DNA of 64,000 bases from Flavobacterium sp. (lineage in GTDB: Bacteria; Bacteroidota; Bacteroidia; Flavobacteriales; Flavobacteriaceae). Below, piece by piece: positions 8,657 through 17,516 of this stretch (its first letter is position 1; every line of letters begins with the position of its first letter). Under the pieces are notes generated by a model that worked only from the letters and a program-made list of their open reading frames with translations, did no database searches and was not told where the DNA came from. The position numbers and the translations under genes were made by a program. The DNA lies in contig JADBYA010000030.1 in the NCBI GenBank assembly GCA_020403245.1, forward strand, positions 124,001 through 188,000, read 5' to 3'.

Positions 8657-9520
8657 CTACTTGCCAGTCCTAAAAAGAAACTCTTTCTCTTCTGTAGTCA
8701 AGCTGTCATAACCCGATTTGCTGATTTTATCCAAAATCTCGTCAATTTGTTGCTGCGTTTTATCTTTGGTAACAATTTTACTATTTCGTTTTTCTATAGG
8801 TTTTTTGGGGTTAACATGAACTCTTTTAAAAGTTGTTGCTTTTTTTGTGCTTAATATTGAACTAAAAAATTCTATAATTGAGCTAACAATCCTGCTTAAA
8901 TCAGTTCCGTTTTGTAATAACTTTATGTAAATATAACCAAAAAGGGACCCACTCAAATGTGCAATGTGTCCTCCAGTATTGTCTATTTGAATTTGCAATA
9001 AATCTAAGATTAGTAATACTGCCGTGATGTGCCATAGTTTTACATTGCCAATCAACAATAATCGTAGTTCCATTAAGGGTTGATAAGTAGTAGTTGCAAC
9101 CAACAATCCCATTACAGCTGCCGAAGCACCAACCATCATTGAGGAGTTTTCTAGTAAATAAAAACTAATGACATAAACCAATCCTGCAAAAATAGCACTC
9201 AAAAAGTATAAACCAAGATATTGTTTTTGAGTAAAAAAGGTTAAAAACAATCTACTAGTGAAGTTTAAAACCATCATATTAAAAAACAAATGTAAAAATC
9301 CATAATGAAAAAAAGCATAGGTCAACAATGTCCATGGTTTAGTCAAAACAACAGTTGGCTCAGATGAAATGGCTAACCAATTGGGATAATCAAAAACGCC
9401 CAACTTAAATTGGTAAAATAATGGTATGGATATCAAAAAGACACCTACATTCCAATAAATCATTTTATTGGCTATTCCGCCTATTTTATACTGCAATTTT
9501 AAATCTTCAATGATACTCAT
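8657..9520 (-). CDS. Rhomboid family intramembrane serine protease
   Basis: A 287-residue polytopic protein. Six hydrophobic segments are visible, with the HYGFLHLFFNMMVL helix, the active-site MVGASAAVMG (Ser nucleophile) and GGHIAHLSGSLFGY (catalytic His). The usual GASGA reads GASAA here. A soluble, lysine-rich C-terminal tail of about 75 residues ends in DKISKSGYDSLTTEEKEFL, a small domain common in Bacteroidota rhomboids. It follows another rhomboid on the same strand, separated by a hairpin repeat. Confidence 0.92.
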   Translation of the reverse strand: MSIIEDLKLQYKIGGIANKMIYWNVGVFLISIPLFYQFKLGVFDYPNWLAISSEPTVVLTKPWTLLTYAFFHYGFLHLFFNMMVLNFTSRLFLTFFTQKQYLGLYFLSAIFAGLVYVISFYLLENSSMMVGASAAVMGLLVATTTYQPLMELRLLLIGNVKLWHITAVLLILDLLQIQIDNTGGHIAHLSGSLFGYIYIKLLQNGTDLSRIVSSIIEFFSSILSTKKATTFKRVHVNPKKPIEKRNSKIVTKDKTQQQIDEILDKISKSGYDSLTTEEKEFLFRTGK

Positions 9521-9548
9521 ACTAAATTTTAAAATTATTTGTTTTTTT

Positions 9549-9640
9549 AAACCACAAAGGGCACGAAGTTTTACACGATGCTCACAAAGTTTAAGAAAAC
9601 ATAGTGAACTTTGTGCCTACTTTGTGTTCTTAGTGGTTAA
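9549..9640. repeat. Word-repeat quasi-palindrome between two rhomboids
   Basis: The left half has AACCACAAAG and CTCACAAAG words, and the right half has CTTTGTG and CTTAGTGGTT, so the ends can pair. A closely related repeat is at 52550-52657; these two share words, unlike most others in the window. Confidence 0.65.
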
Positions 9641-9642
9641 AT

Positions 9643-10404
9643 TTAATTCCAACGATTTTTATTAAAGGAATTTTTCTTCCAATACCACATCATCAAAAAC
9701 CCACACAAAGCACCGCCAATGTGAGCAAAGTGTGCAATTCCGGTTCCGCCACTTCCAAAAAGTGAACTTCCTTTAAATCCTAAAAACAAATCAATGGCGA
9801 TAATTCCAGGTACAAAATACTTGGCTTTTATCGGAACTGGAATAAATAGTAATGCCAACTCAGCATTGGGAAACATAAACGCGAAAGCTGTCAACAATCC
9901 ATAAATAGCACCAGAAGCTCCGAGAGAAGGCGTATTGAAAGAAAAGTAAAATTGCTCAATCGTTGATAACGGAACCATTTCTAGGATGGCATCATTATAC
10001 TTTCCTTCTTTTAACATTGTTGCAATTATATCTTGTGGAATAGATGCACTTTGCAATGCCTCCAAAGCTTGATGGTACTGAAAATAATTAACACCTGTGT
10101 GCAACAATGCTGCGCCCAATCCGCAAGAAATATAAAAGAAAATAAACTTTTTTGCTCCCCAAAAATGTTCCAAAGCACTACCAAAAGAAACCAAAGCAAA
10201 CATATTAAATACAATATGCATTAAATTGGGCATTGGCGCATGCATAAACATACTGGTCAATGGTTGCCAAAATCGGAAATTAGGGTTTCCTGGTAAATAC
10301 ATTGAAAATAGTTGATAAACAAAATCGCCATTTATATTGGAACCAATGTAAAATATAATATTGATAATCAGTAACTGCTTAACAGTATTGGTCATTGGCA
10401 TCAT
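9643..10404 (-). CDS. Rhomboid family intramembrane serine protease
   Basis: A 253-residue rhomboid. The HAPMPNLMHIVFNMFALVSFG helix, the active site LGASGAIYGLL (Ser) and GIAHFAHIGGALCGF (His) are present. A loop insertion lies between the second and third core helices. Its ATG overlaps the mutL stop (ATGA), so the two are translationally coupled. It is not a duplicate of the neighbouring rhomboid: the loop and C terminus differ. Substrates are unknown. Confidence 0.93.
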   Translation of the reverse strand: MMPMTNTVKQLLIINIIFYIGSNINGDFVYQLFSMYLPGNPNFRFWQPLTSMFMHAPMPNLMHIVFNMFALVSFGSALEHFWGAKKFIFFYISCGLGAALLHTGVNYFQYHQALEALQSASIPQDIIATMLKEGKYNDAILEMVPLSTIEQFYFSFNTPSLGASGAIYGLLTAFAFMFPNAELALLFIPVPIKAKYFVPGIIAIDLFLGFKGSSLFGSGGTGIAHFAHIGGALCGFLMMWYWKKNSFNKNRWN

Positions 10405-12251
10405 AAGCTGAATTTTTTATCTAAATCTTCCACACTCATGGTGATGAAAGTTGGTTTTTGAAATGGGGACATATTGGGTTCTCTGCAAGCAAAAAGATTA
10501 TGAACCAAATTTTCTTGTTCTTTTTCGGTTAAATAGGTTCCCGTTCTTACGGCTAAACTTTTTGCCATTGACTTGGCAATGGTATCATTTTGCGAAAAAC
10601 TACTTTCCGGAATTCCATTTTGTAAATCGGTTAATAAATCATCCAAAACAATAGATGCTTTACTTTCAGAAATGGTTACAGGCAAACCTGAAACAATAAT
10701 TTCATCCTCATGTATGGCATCAAAAATAAATCCTAAATTTTCAAGAGCTAATTGCAATTCGGTAATTAATTTTATTTCATTGGAAGAAAAATACAACTCC
10801 AATGGAAACAACAATTGCTGACTTGACGCTTGATTTACCGTCATGTTGGTCAAAAATTCTTCATACAAAATACGTTCATGGGCACGTTTCTGGTTGATGA
10901 TTACCATTCCCGATTTTATTGGACTGACGATGTATTTTTTATGAATTTGATAAGTTCTTTTTACTTCTTGTTCTACATCATTTTCTTCAAATAATGAAGA
11001 TGTTACCGCCTCATTTTCAAATGTTATTTCTGCAATTTCTTGTCCAGCTTGTTTTAAACCCACATACAAACTTTCCCAACTCGGTTGTGCTTCGGTTTTT
11101 TTATAATTTGAGGAAAAGGAAAACGATTTATTGGGTCTGTCCTCAGAAAAAGGATTAAAGTTGCTATCCACATGAATGGCGGGGTATTCAGCTTTTTTAT
11201 TTTGATATTGATAAGGTGTGTCGAGACTTGGGTCACGGTCAAAATCCAAAACGGGTGCTACATTAAACTGTCCCAAACTGTGTTTGATAGCCGAACGCAA
11301 AATAGCATACAAAGCATGTTCATCGTCAAACTTGATTTCAGTTTTGGTAGGATGAATATTAATATCAATCGTATGTGGTGGAACATCGAGATAGAGAAAA
11401 TAACTGGGTTGTGCGCCAGCTGAAAGCAACCCTTCATAAGCTGCCATAACCGCATGATGGAGGTAACCACTTTTGATAAAACGATTGTTGACAAAAAAGA
11501 ATTGTTCTCCTCTATTCTTCTTGGAAAATTCGGGTTTACCAATAAATCCATGAAGGTTAACTATTTCGGTTTCTTCTTTTACAGGAACCAATTTTTCATT
11601 GGTTTTACCAGCAAAAATTGTCACAATACGCTGTCTGAAATTAGAAATGGGCAAATTGAACATTTCACTTCCGTTGTGATACATTGTAAAGTGAATATTG
11701 GGATGCGCCAATGCCACGCGCTGGAATTCATCCACAATATGGCGTTGTTCTACGGTTTCCGATTTTAAGAAATTGCGCCGTGCTGGAATATTGAAAAATA
11801 AATTTTTAATTGAAAAAGAGGTTCCTTTGGGTAATACTGCTGGTTCTTGAGAGACGAACTTACTACCTTCAATTATTATATGTGTTCCTAATTCTTCTTG
11901 GTCTTGTTTGGTTTTCATTTCCACATGTGCAATCGCAGCAATAGAAGCTAATGCTTCTCCACGAAAACCTTTAGTATGTATGGAGAATAAATCTTCGGCA
12001 TGACGGATTTTGGAAGTCGCATGACGTTCAAAACACAAACGCGAATCGGTAACGCTCATACCCAAACCATTATCAATCACTTGCACCAAAGATTTACCAG
12101 CATCTTTTATGATTAATTTAATGTCTGTAGCTTTAGCATCGACAGCATTCTCTAGTAACTCTTTTACCACAGAAGCGGGTCTTTGCACTACTTCTCCAGC
12201 AGCAATCTGGTTGGCAACATGATCGGGAAGTAATTGAATTATGCTCGACAT
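10401..12251 (-). CDS. mutL: DNA mismatch repair protein MutL
   Basis: A 616-residue MutL. The GHKL ATPase domain has IAAGEVVQRPASVVKELLENAVDA, DNGLGM and TKGFRGEALASI. A Pro/Ser-rich linker spans about residues 330-420 and the dimerisation domain follows, ending CREPNMSPFQKPTF. The endonuclease motif DQHAx2Ex4E is degenerate: the matching stretch reads NQKRAHERILYE, losing the Asp and His. The protein is therefore probably an ATP-dependent matchmaker without nicking activity. First gene of a minus-strand run with a rhomboid. Confidence 0.96.
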   Translation of the reverse strand: MSSIIQLLPDHVANQIAAGEVVQRPASVVKELLENAVDAKATDIKLIIKDAGKSLVQVIDNGLGMSVTDSRLCFERHATSKIRHAEDLFSIHTKGFRGEALASIAAIAHVEMKTKQDQEELGTHIIIEGSKFVSQEPAVLPKGTSFSIKNLFFNIPARRNFLKSETVEQRHIVDEFQRVALAHPNIHFTMYHNGSEMFNLPISNFRQRIVTIFAGKTNEKLVPVKEETEIVNLHGFIGKPEFSKKNRGEQFFFVNNRFIKSGYLHHAVMAAYEGLLSAGAQPSYFLYLDVPPHTIDINIHPTKTEIKFDDEHALYAILRSAIKHSLGQFNVAPVLDFDRDPSLDTPYQYQNKKAEYPAIHVDSNFNPFSEDRPNKSFSFSSNYKKTEAQPSWESLYVGLKQAGQEIAEITFENEAVTSSLFEENDVEQEVKRTYQIHKKYIVSPIKSGMVIINQKRAHERILYEEFLTNMTVNQASSQQLLFPLELYFSSNEIKLITELQLALENLGFIFDAIHEDEIIVSGLPVTISESKASIVLDDLLTDLQNGIPESSFSQNDTIAKSMAKSLAVRTGTYLTEKEQENLVHNLFACREPNMSPFQKPTFITMSVEDLDKKFSL

Positions 12252-12295
12252 TGTTTAGTGTTCAGTGTTCAATAAATAGTGTTCAGTTTTAGGTT
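12249..12295. repeat. Short word repeat upstream of mutL
   Basis: Three copies of AGTGTTCAG-type words lie directly before the mutL start. The same words recur at 12909-12979. Confidence 0.45.
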
Positions 12296-12352
12296 AACCG
12301 AAGTAAGCAAATTTAAGGAAAAAGTAGTGGGATTTATAGTTAATAGTTAGCT

Positions 12353-12377
12353 AAAAAAACTATTCCGGTTGGAATAG
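12353..12377 (-). terminator. Rho-independent terminator of ribH
   Basis: On the minus strand, CTATTCC-AACC-GGAATAG is a perfect 7-bp stem followed by seven T residues. It lies 41 bp beyond the ribH stop. Confidence 0.8.
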
Positions 12378-12417
12378 GTTCATTTTATAAACAAAAAATA
12401 AAATAATTTCAACTCGT

Positions 12418-12900
12418 TTACCTTTTCAATTCCGCCATTTTAATAGCAGCGATGGCTGCTTCGATTCCTTTATTGCCATGAACTCCTCCACTTCTATCAA
12501 TGGATTGTTGTTCGTTGTTATCGGTTAGTACACAAAAGATAACGGGAATATCACCTTCAGCATTAAGCAATGCAATACCATTAGTAACCCCTTGGCATAC
12601 AAAATCAAAATGCATCGTTTGACCCTTTATTACAGAACCAATGGTAATTATGACGTCAAAATTAATTGATTTCATCATTTGCTTTGCTGCATAAATCAGC
12701 TCAAAGCTACCAGGAACATTTTGGCGTATAATATTCTCTGGCAAAGCGCCACAGTCTAATAAGGCAGCTTCGGCTCCAGTATACAAACCATTAGTGATGT
12801 GTTCATTCCATTCTGAAACAACAATCCCAAACCGAAAATCTTTCGCGTTTGGGATTGTGTTTTTATCGTAATGGGATAAGTTTTTGTTTGCCGTAGCCAT
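12418..12900 (-). CDS. ribH: 6,7-dimethyl-8-ribityllumazine synthase
   Basis: A 160-residue lumazine synthase of riboflavin biosynthesis, condensing the ribitylamino-pyrimidinedione with dihydroxybutanone phosphate. Motifs are FGIVVSEWNEHITNGL (substrate loop), VPGSFELIYAAK, GSVIKGQTMHFDFVCQ (catalytic His region) and LTDNNEQQSIDRSGGVHGNKG. Length is normal. It lies downstream of a TPR membrane protein gene with a repeat-filled gap of 80 bp, so co-transcription is possible. Confidence 0.97.
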   Translation of the reverse strand: MATANKNLSHYDKNTIPNAKDFRFGIVVSEWNEHITNGLYTGAEAALLDCGALPENIIRQNVPGSFELIYAAKQMMKSINFDVIITIGSVIKGQTMHFDFVCQGVTNGIALLNAEGDIPVIFCVLTDNNEQQSIDRSGGVHGNKGIEAAIAAIKMAELKR

Positions 12901-12908
12901 TTTATTAT

Positions 12909-12979
12909 TAGTGTTCAGTCATCAGTTTTAAGTGTTCAGGAAGATTAACTACAAACTAAACACTGATTACTGATTACTA
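12909..12979. repeat. Word-repeat quasi-palindrome
   Basis: TAGTGTTCAGTCATCAG on the left partly pairs with AACACTGATTACTGATTACT on the right. It fills the spacer between the TPR protein gene and ribH. Confidence 0.6.
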
Positions 12980-12980
12980 T

Positions 12981-13769
12981 TTATTGTGCTAATCCAATCA
13001 AAGCATCAATTTGTTGACTTTCTGGTGAAGCGTCATAATTGTCTTTGATATCGGTGAAATACTTTAAAGCATCCGCTTTATTTCCTAATGCTAAAGAAGT
13101 TTTACCTGCTTTTAATAAATATCTTGGTCTAGTAAAATCATTTTTGCTAGCATCAGCTGCTTTTAAATAAAATTCTAACGCCTCTTTTGACTTATTTTGT
13201 TGTGCATAAGCATCACCAATGGCTCCTTTTGCCAATGAACTGAGCATGATATCATCAGAAGAAAATTTTTCTAAACTAGTAACCGCTTCTGCATATTTTC
13301 CGGTATTCAAATATGCAATACCTGCATAGTAATTGGCTAAATTTCCTGCATCAGTTCCTGAGTATTCTTCAGCAATTTTTATGGCTCCAAATTTTCCTTC
13401 TGAACCTTTTAAAACCAAGTTGTATAATGAATCAGCTTTATTTGCTGTATCATCAACTGCTTTTTGGAAATTTTGTTGAAGCACAAATAATTCTTCTGCA
13501 CCTTCTTGTTGTTTTGGATCAGCAATGAACTTATCGTAGGCAAAATATCCTACCACAACTACAACCACTGCTAAAAGAGAACCTAAAATATATTTTTGGT
13601 TTTTTGCTATAAAATCTTCTGCCTTGGATGCTGATTGATCGAGAGCATCAAATGCTTTAGCCGTTGCGCTATCTTTAGCATCTACATTTACATCTTCGAT
13701 GTAATTGTTGTCTAATTTATCCGCTTTTTCTTTCGGTGCTTTATATCCTCTTTTGTTATAAGTTGCCAT
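12981..13769 (-). CDS. Tetratricopeptide repeat membrane protein
   Basis: A 262-residue protein with a charged cytoplasmic N terminus, one membrane segment at about residues 62-80 (YILGSLLAVVVVVVGYFAYDKF), and a C-terminal helical part of TPR-type units such as GNLANYYAGIAYLNTGKYAEA and GAIGDAYAQQNKSKEAL. It resembles YfgM/BamD-like scaffolds in layout. Function is likely protein-protein scaffolding at the membrane; the partner is unknown. It is divergent from recF. Confidence 0.85.
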   Translation of the reverse strand: MATYNKRGYKAPKEKADKLDNNYIEDVNVDAKDSATAKAFDALDQSASKAEDFIAKNQKYILGSLLAVVVVVVGYFAYDKFIADPKQQEGAEELFVLQQNFQKAVDDTANKADSLYNLVLKGSEGKFGAIKIAEEYSGTDAGNLANYYAGIAYLNTGKYAEAVTSLEKFSSDDIMLSSLAKGAIGDAYAQQNKSKEALEFYLKAADASKNDFTRPRYLLKAGKTSLALGNKADALKYFTDIKDNYDASPESQQIDALIGLAQ

Positions 13770-13948
13770 CTACTTTTAATTTAGTGTGCGCAAAAATAAA
13801 ATTTTTATTCATATTTAAAAGCTATTTTTATCGATATTTTTGAATAATTTGCACCACTTTACATTAGGAATTAAGATTCAGTGTTTTGGATTTTTATTTT
13901 TCCTATATAAATAAGGCGTTAAAACACTAATTTTAAACAAGAACTAAA

Positions 13949-15028
13949 TTGTTTTTAAAGCGAATTTCAGTACTCAATTACAAAAATTTTTCAGAAGGTA
14001 CATTCGAGTTTGACCACAAAATTAATTGTTTCGTGGGAAGAAATGGCATTGGAAAAACCAATATCCTTGATGCAATTTATCATTTGGCTAATGGAAAGAG
14101 TTATTTCAATCCATTGGCAGTGCAAAACATTAAACACGGTGAAGAGTTTTTTGTAATAGATGGCGAGTTTGAAATTAACAATCGAACGGAACAGATTGTA
14201 TGCAGTTTGAAAAAAGGACAAAAGAAAACCTTAAAGCGCAATAGCAAACAATACGAAAAATTCTCAGATCATATTGGGTTCATTCCCCTAGTCATTATTT
14301 CGCCAGCCGACAGAGATTTGATTGTTGAAGGAAGTGAAACGCGAAGAAAGTTTATTGATAGCGTGATTTCGCAATTAGACTATTCCTATTTGCAAAAGCT
14401 TATACAATATCAAAAAATCATAAGTCAGCGTAACGCTTTACTGAAATATTTTGCACTAAACCATGTTTTCGAAAAAGACACACTGATTATTTATAATGAA
14501 CAATTGAATACTTTAGGACAAACTATTTTTGAAAAAAGAAAAACTTTTTTAGCCGATTTTATTCCGATTTTTAATTATTATCACCAAAACATAACTAATT
14601 CTGCCGAAACAGTTCAACTAGTGTATCAAAGTGATTTATTTGAAAAAGATACTTTAACCTTATTAGAAGAAAATCTCAATAAAGACAGAGCATTACAATA
14701 TACTTCGGTAGGCGTTCACAAAGATGATTTATCCTTTGAAATTGATAATTATACGATTAAAAAGTTTGGATCACAAGGGCAACAAAAATCATTTTTGATT
14801 GCTTTGAAATTAGCCCAATTTGATTTTGTAAAAAAACAAAGTGGTGAAAAACCAATTTTACTTTTCGATGATATTTTTGATAAGTTGGATGAATTACGAG
14901 TGAGCAAAATAATTGAAATGGTTAACAATGAAGAGTTCGGGCAATTATTCATTTCGGACACACATTCAGAACGAACCGAAAACATAGTAAAAACAACCCA
15001 TCAGAGTTATAAAATATTTAACCTTTAG
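13949..15028 (+). CDS. recF: DNA replication and repair protein RecF
   Basis: A 359-residue SMC-like ATPase. The N-terminal [23 protein letters not shown] is Walker [17 protein letters not shown] is the ABC signature and [15 protein letters not shown] is Walker B. RecF loads RecA at gaps with RecO and RecR. The start is TTG at 13949, the only codon that gives the family N terminus ([20 protein letters not shown]). The gene is transcribed away from the TPR gene. Confidence 0.95.
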   Translation: MFLKRISVLNYKNFSEGTFEFDHKINCFVGRNGIGKTNILDAIYHLANGKSYFNPLAVQNIKHGEEFFVIDGEFEINNRTEQIVCSLKKGQKKTLKRNSKQYEKFSDHIGFIPLVIISPADRDLIVEGSETRRKFIDSVISQLDYSYLQKLIQYQKIISQRNALLKYFALNHVFEKDTLIIYNEQLNTLGQTIFEKRKTFLADFIPIFNYYHQNITNSAETVQLVYQSDLFEKDTLTLLEENLNKDRALQYTSVGVHKDDLSFEIDNYTIKKFGSQGQQKSFLIALKLAQFDFVKKQSGEKPILLFDDIFDKLDELRVSKIIEMVNNEEFGQLFISDTHSERTENIVKTTHQSYKIFNL

Positions 15029-15067
15029 TTTGTTACAAATTTGTAATTTCGCATAAAATTTATACCT

Positions 15068-15763
15068 ATGAATTCGAAAATTATTTCCCTGTCATTGATT
15101 TGTTTACTTTTCTTAAGTTGTCAAGGGCAACAAACAAAAACTGTTCAAACGGTGGATGTAACGGCTTTTGCCGAAAAACTAAAAGCAACAGATAAAGCCC
15201 AATTATTAGATGTAAGAACACCAGAAGAATTTAAATCTGGACATATTGAAAATGCTACTAATGTAAACTGGAATAGTAATGATTTCGTGTCCAAAGCGGA
15301 GAACTATGACAAATCAAAACCTGTTTTTGTGTATTGTAAAATTGGTGGAAGAAGTGTACAAGCAGCCAATAGATTAGCCGAATTAGGGTTTAAAGAAATC
15401 TACAATCTTGATGGTGGAATTATGAAATGGAATGCTACGGAAAATACAAAACCAAGTGATAAAATCATTGGAATTTGTGATCAGGAATATGCCGAACTCA
15501 TAAAATCAAGTGACAAAGTGATGATTGATTTTAATGCCAAATGGTGTGCCCCTTGTAAAAAAATGAACCCTTATATTTTGAAATTTCAAACGGAAATGGC
15601 AGACAAAATTAAGATTGTCCAATTGGATGCCGATGAAAATAAAACTATTGTTGACCAACTAAAATTAGATGGTTTACCCGTAATTATTGTTTATGAAAAA
15701 GGGAAAGAAGTGTGGCGAAATGTGGGCTATATTTCGGAAGAAGAGTTACGCAAACATTTATAA
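15068..15763 (+). CDS. Rhodanese-thioredoxin fusion lipoprotein
   Basis: A 231-residue protein with a lipoprotein signal (SLICLLFLSC, Cys18). A rhodanese domain follows with LLDVRTPEEFKSGHI and the active-site loop VYCKIGGRS, then a thioredoxin domain with NAKWCAPCKKMNP. The cis-Pro stretch GLPVIIVYEKGKEV completes the thioredoxin fold. Both catalytic sites look intact. A periplasmic role joining sulfur transfer and thiol redox is inferred. It ends 2 bp before the next gene. Confidence 0.9.
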   Translation: MNSKIISLSLICLLFLSCQGQQTKTVQTVDVTAFAEKLKATDKAQLLDVRTPEEFKSGHIENATNVNWNSNDFVSKAENYDKSKPVFVYCKIGGRSVQAANRLAELGFKEIYNLDGGIMKWNATENTKPSDKIIGICDQEYAELIKSSDKVMIDFNAKWCAPCKKMNPYILKFQTEMADKIKIVQLDADENKTIVDQLKLDGLPVIIVYEKGKEVWRNVGYISEEELRKHL

Positions 15764-15765
15764 TT

Positions 15766-16440
15766 ATGATTACCAAAGAAGCGCTTCAATTTCTTGAAGA
15801 TTTAATTGCCAATAACAATACTGAATGGATGCATGCCAACAAAAAGAGGTATGACAACTACAAAAAAGACTACCACAATTTTATAGCATCAATTTTAGCC
15901 GAGATAAAACCTTTGGACAAATCATTGGAACCCTTGGAAGTGAAAAATTGTACCTTTAGAATAAATCGTGATATTCGTTTTTCAAAAGATAAATCGCCCT
16001 ATAAAACCAATATGGGTGTTTGGTTTACCCAAAATAAATTCAGAAAAAACAGTCCGGGATATTATATTCATTTCGAAAAAGGAAACTCCTTTATTGCCGG
16101 AGGCGTTTGGTGTCCTGAAGCAGAAGAATTAAAAAAAATTAGAAAAGAAATTGCTTTTTTTTATGATGATTTGAAAGCAATTGTTGATGATAAAACCTTC
16201 AAAAAAGAGTTTGCAACCATTACACATGACGAAACAAATTCTTTGAAAAATGCTCCAAAAGGTTTTGAACCCAATCATCCTGCCATTGAATTTTTAAAAT
16301 TGAAAAGCTTTACCGCTTCACAAAAAATTAATGACAAACTTTTTACAGACAAGGATTTTAGTAAAATTATAGCCCAAAAATTAATAGCTTTGAAACCGTT
16401 GAATGACTTTCTAAACCGAGCTTTAGAGACAGAAGATTAA
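15766..16440 (+). CDS. DUF2461 domain-containing protein
   Basis: A 224-residue DUF2461 protein. Typical features are FLEDLIANNNTEWMHANKKRYD at the start, FRINRDIRFSKDKSPYKTNMG in the middle and YYIHFEKGNSFIAGGVW. The ATG at 15766 is used, 2 bp after the preceding stop; an in-frame upstream start would overlap the previous gene. No enzyme activity is established for this family. Confidence 0.9.
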   Translation: MITKEALQFLEDLIANNNTEWMHANKKRYDNYKKDYHNFIASILAEIKPLDKSLEPLEVKNCTFRINRDIRFSKDKSPYKTNMGVWFTQNKFRKNSPGYYIHFEKGNSFIAGGVWCPEAEELKKIRKEIAFFYDDLKAIVDDKTFKKEFATITHDETNSLKNAPKGFEPNHPAIEFLKLKSFTASQKINDKLFTDKDFSKIIAQKLIALKPLNDFLNRALETED

Positions 16441-16446
16441 TCTAAA

Positions 16447-17514
16447 ATGGCAAAAAAAAGAATTCTATTTCTTGGAGAAACCTATCGAGCAGATGCTATG
16501 ACTTGGATGAATGGTCTCAAAGAATTTGGTGATTTCGAAATTGTTACTTGGGAACTAAAAACTAGTAGTATTGGTATTCATCGCATGAAAAGACTTATTG
16601 AATTAGCCAATGCCTTTTTGACCATAAAGAAAATTGCAAAAAAATCAAATGCTGATATGGTTATTGCTGAACGAACCACAAGTTATGGGTTTCTGGCTGC
16701 ACTTACGGGTATAAAACCTATAGCTATTGCACAACAAGGAATTACCGATCTTTGGCCTCATAATTCACCATTATATTATTTTAAAAAAATAGTTCAAGAT
16801 TACGCTTTTAAAAACGCTGATTTAATTCATGCTTGGGGGAAAGTTATGGCCGATCACATGGAAAGCAGCAATGTTAACATGTCAAAAGTCTTAGTAATGT
16901 CTAAAGGTATAGATTTAAAACATTTCAAATTCCAAAACAATCAAAATAAAGATTTCATTGAAGCTATTGTAACTCGATCATTAGAACCCGAGTATAGACA
17001 TACTAAAATACTCAAAGCTTTTGCTATTCTAAAAGAAAAAAATATCCCTTTTCGTCTCACCATTATTGGAGACGGAAGTATGCGCAAAACACTTGAAAAA
17101 CTTACAGTTGATTTAAACATTAAACAAGAAGTAGTTTTCACTGGACGAGTCCCCAACCCTGAAGTAGCAAAAATGCTACAACAAGCTAATTTTTATATAA
17201 GTTTACCATCAACAGAAGGAGTTTCTGCCTCTCTATTTGAAGCAATGGCCTGTGGTTGCTTTCCCATAGTGACCGATTTACCAGGAAACCGAAACTGGAT
17301 AAATAATCAAGAAAATGGTATTCTTATTTTCAAAAATAATTTTAAAATTTTAGCTCATGAGTTAGAATATGCATGGGAGAGAAACTTATGGCGAGAAGCT
17401 GTTACGCATAAAAATAGAAAGTTTGTTGAAGAACATGCCAACTACAATATCAACATGAATACAATTGCCCAAACCTACCACGAATTAATAAACCAAAAAT
17501 CAATCACCAACTAA
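16447..17514 (+). CDS. Glycosyltransferase family 4 protein
   Basis: A 355-residue GT-B fold enzyme. The C-terminal domain shows RLTIIGDGSMRKTLE, VVFTGRVPNPEVAKML and the EGVSASLFEAMACGCFPIV stretch with the E-x7-E motif of retaining GT4 enzymes. The N-terminal acceptor domain is less conserved. asnB follows 2 bp later, and such pairing is common in surface polysaccharide loci, although no full cluster is present. Donor and acceptor cannot be predicted. Confidence 0.88.
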   Translation: MAKKRILFLGETYRADAMTWMNGLKEFGDFEIVTWELKTSSIGIHRMKRLIELANAFLTIKKIAKKSNADMVIAERTTSYGFLAALTGIKPIAIAQQGITDLWPHNSPLYYFKKIVQDYAFKNADLIHAWGKVMADHMESSNVNMSKVLVMSKGIDLKHFKFQNNQNKDFIEAIVTRSLEPEYRHTKILKAFAILKEKNIPFRLTIIGDGSMRKTLEKLTVDLNIKQEVVFTGRVPNPEVAKMLQQANFYISLPSTEGVSASLFEAMACGCFPIVTDLPGNRNWINNQENGILIFKNNFKILAHELEYAWERNLWREAVTHKNRKFVEEHANYNINMNTIAQTYHELINQKSITN

Positions 17515-17516
17515 GT

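Noticed and set aside
8642..8854. Plus-strand frame opposite the rhomboid C terminus
   Set aside because: It lies antisense to a clear rhomboid gene, has no RBS and no protein-like composition.
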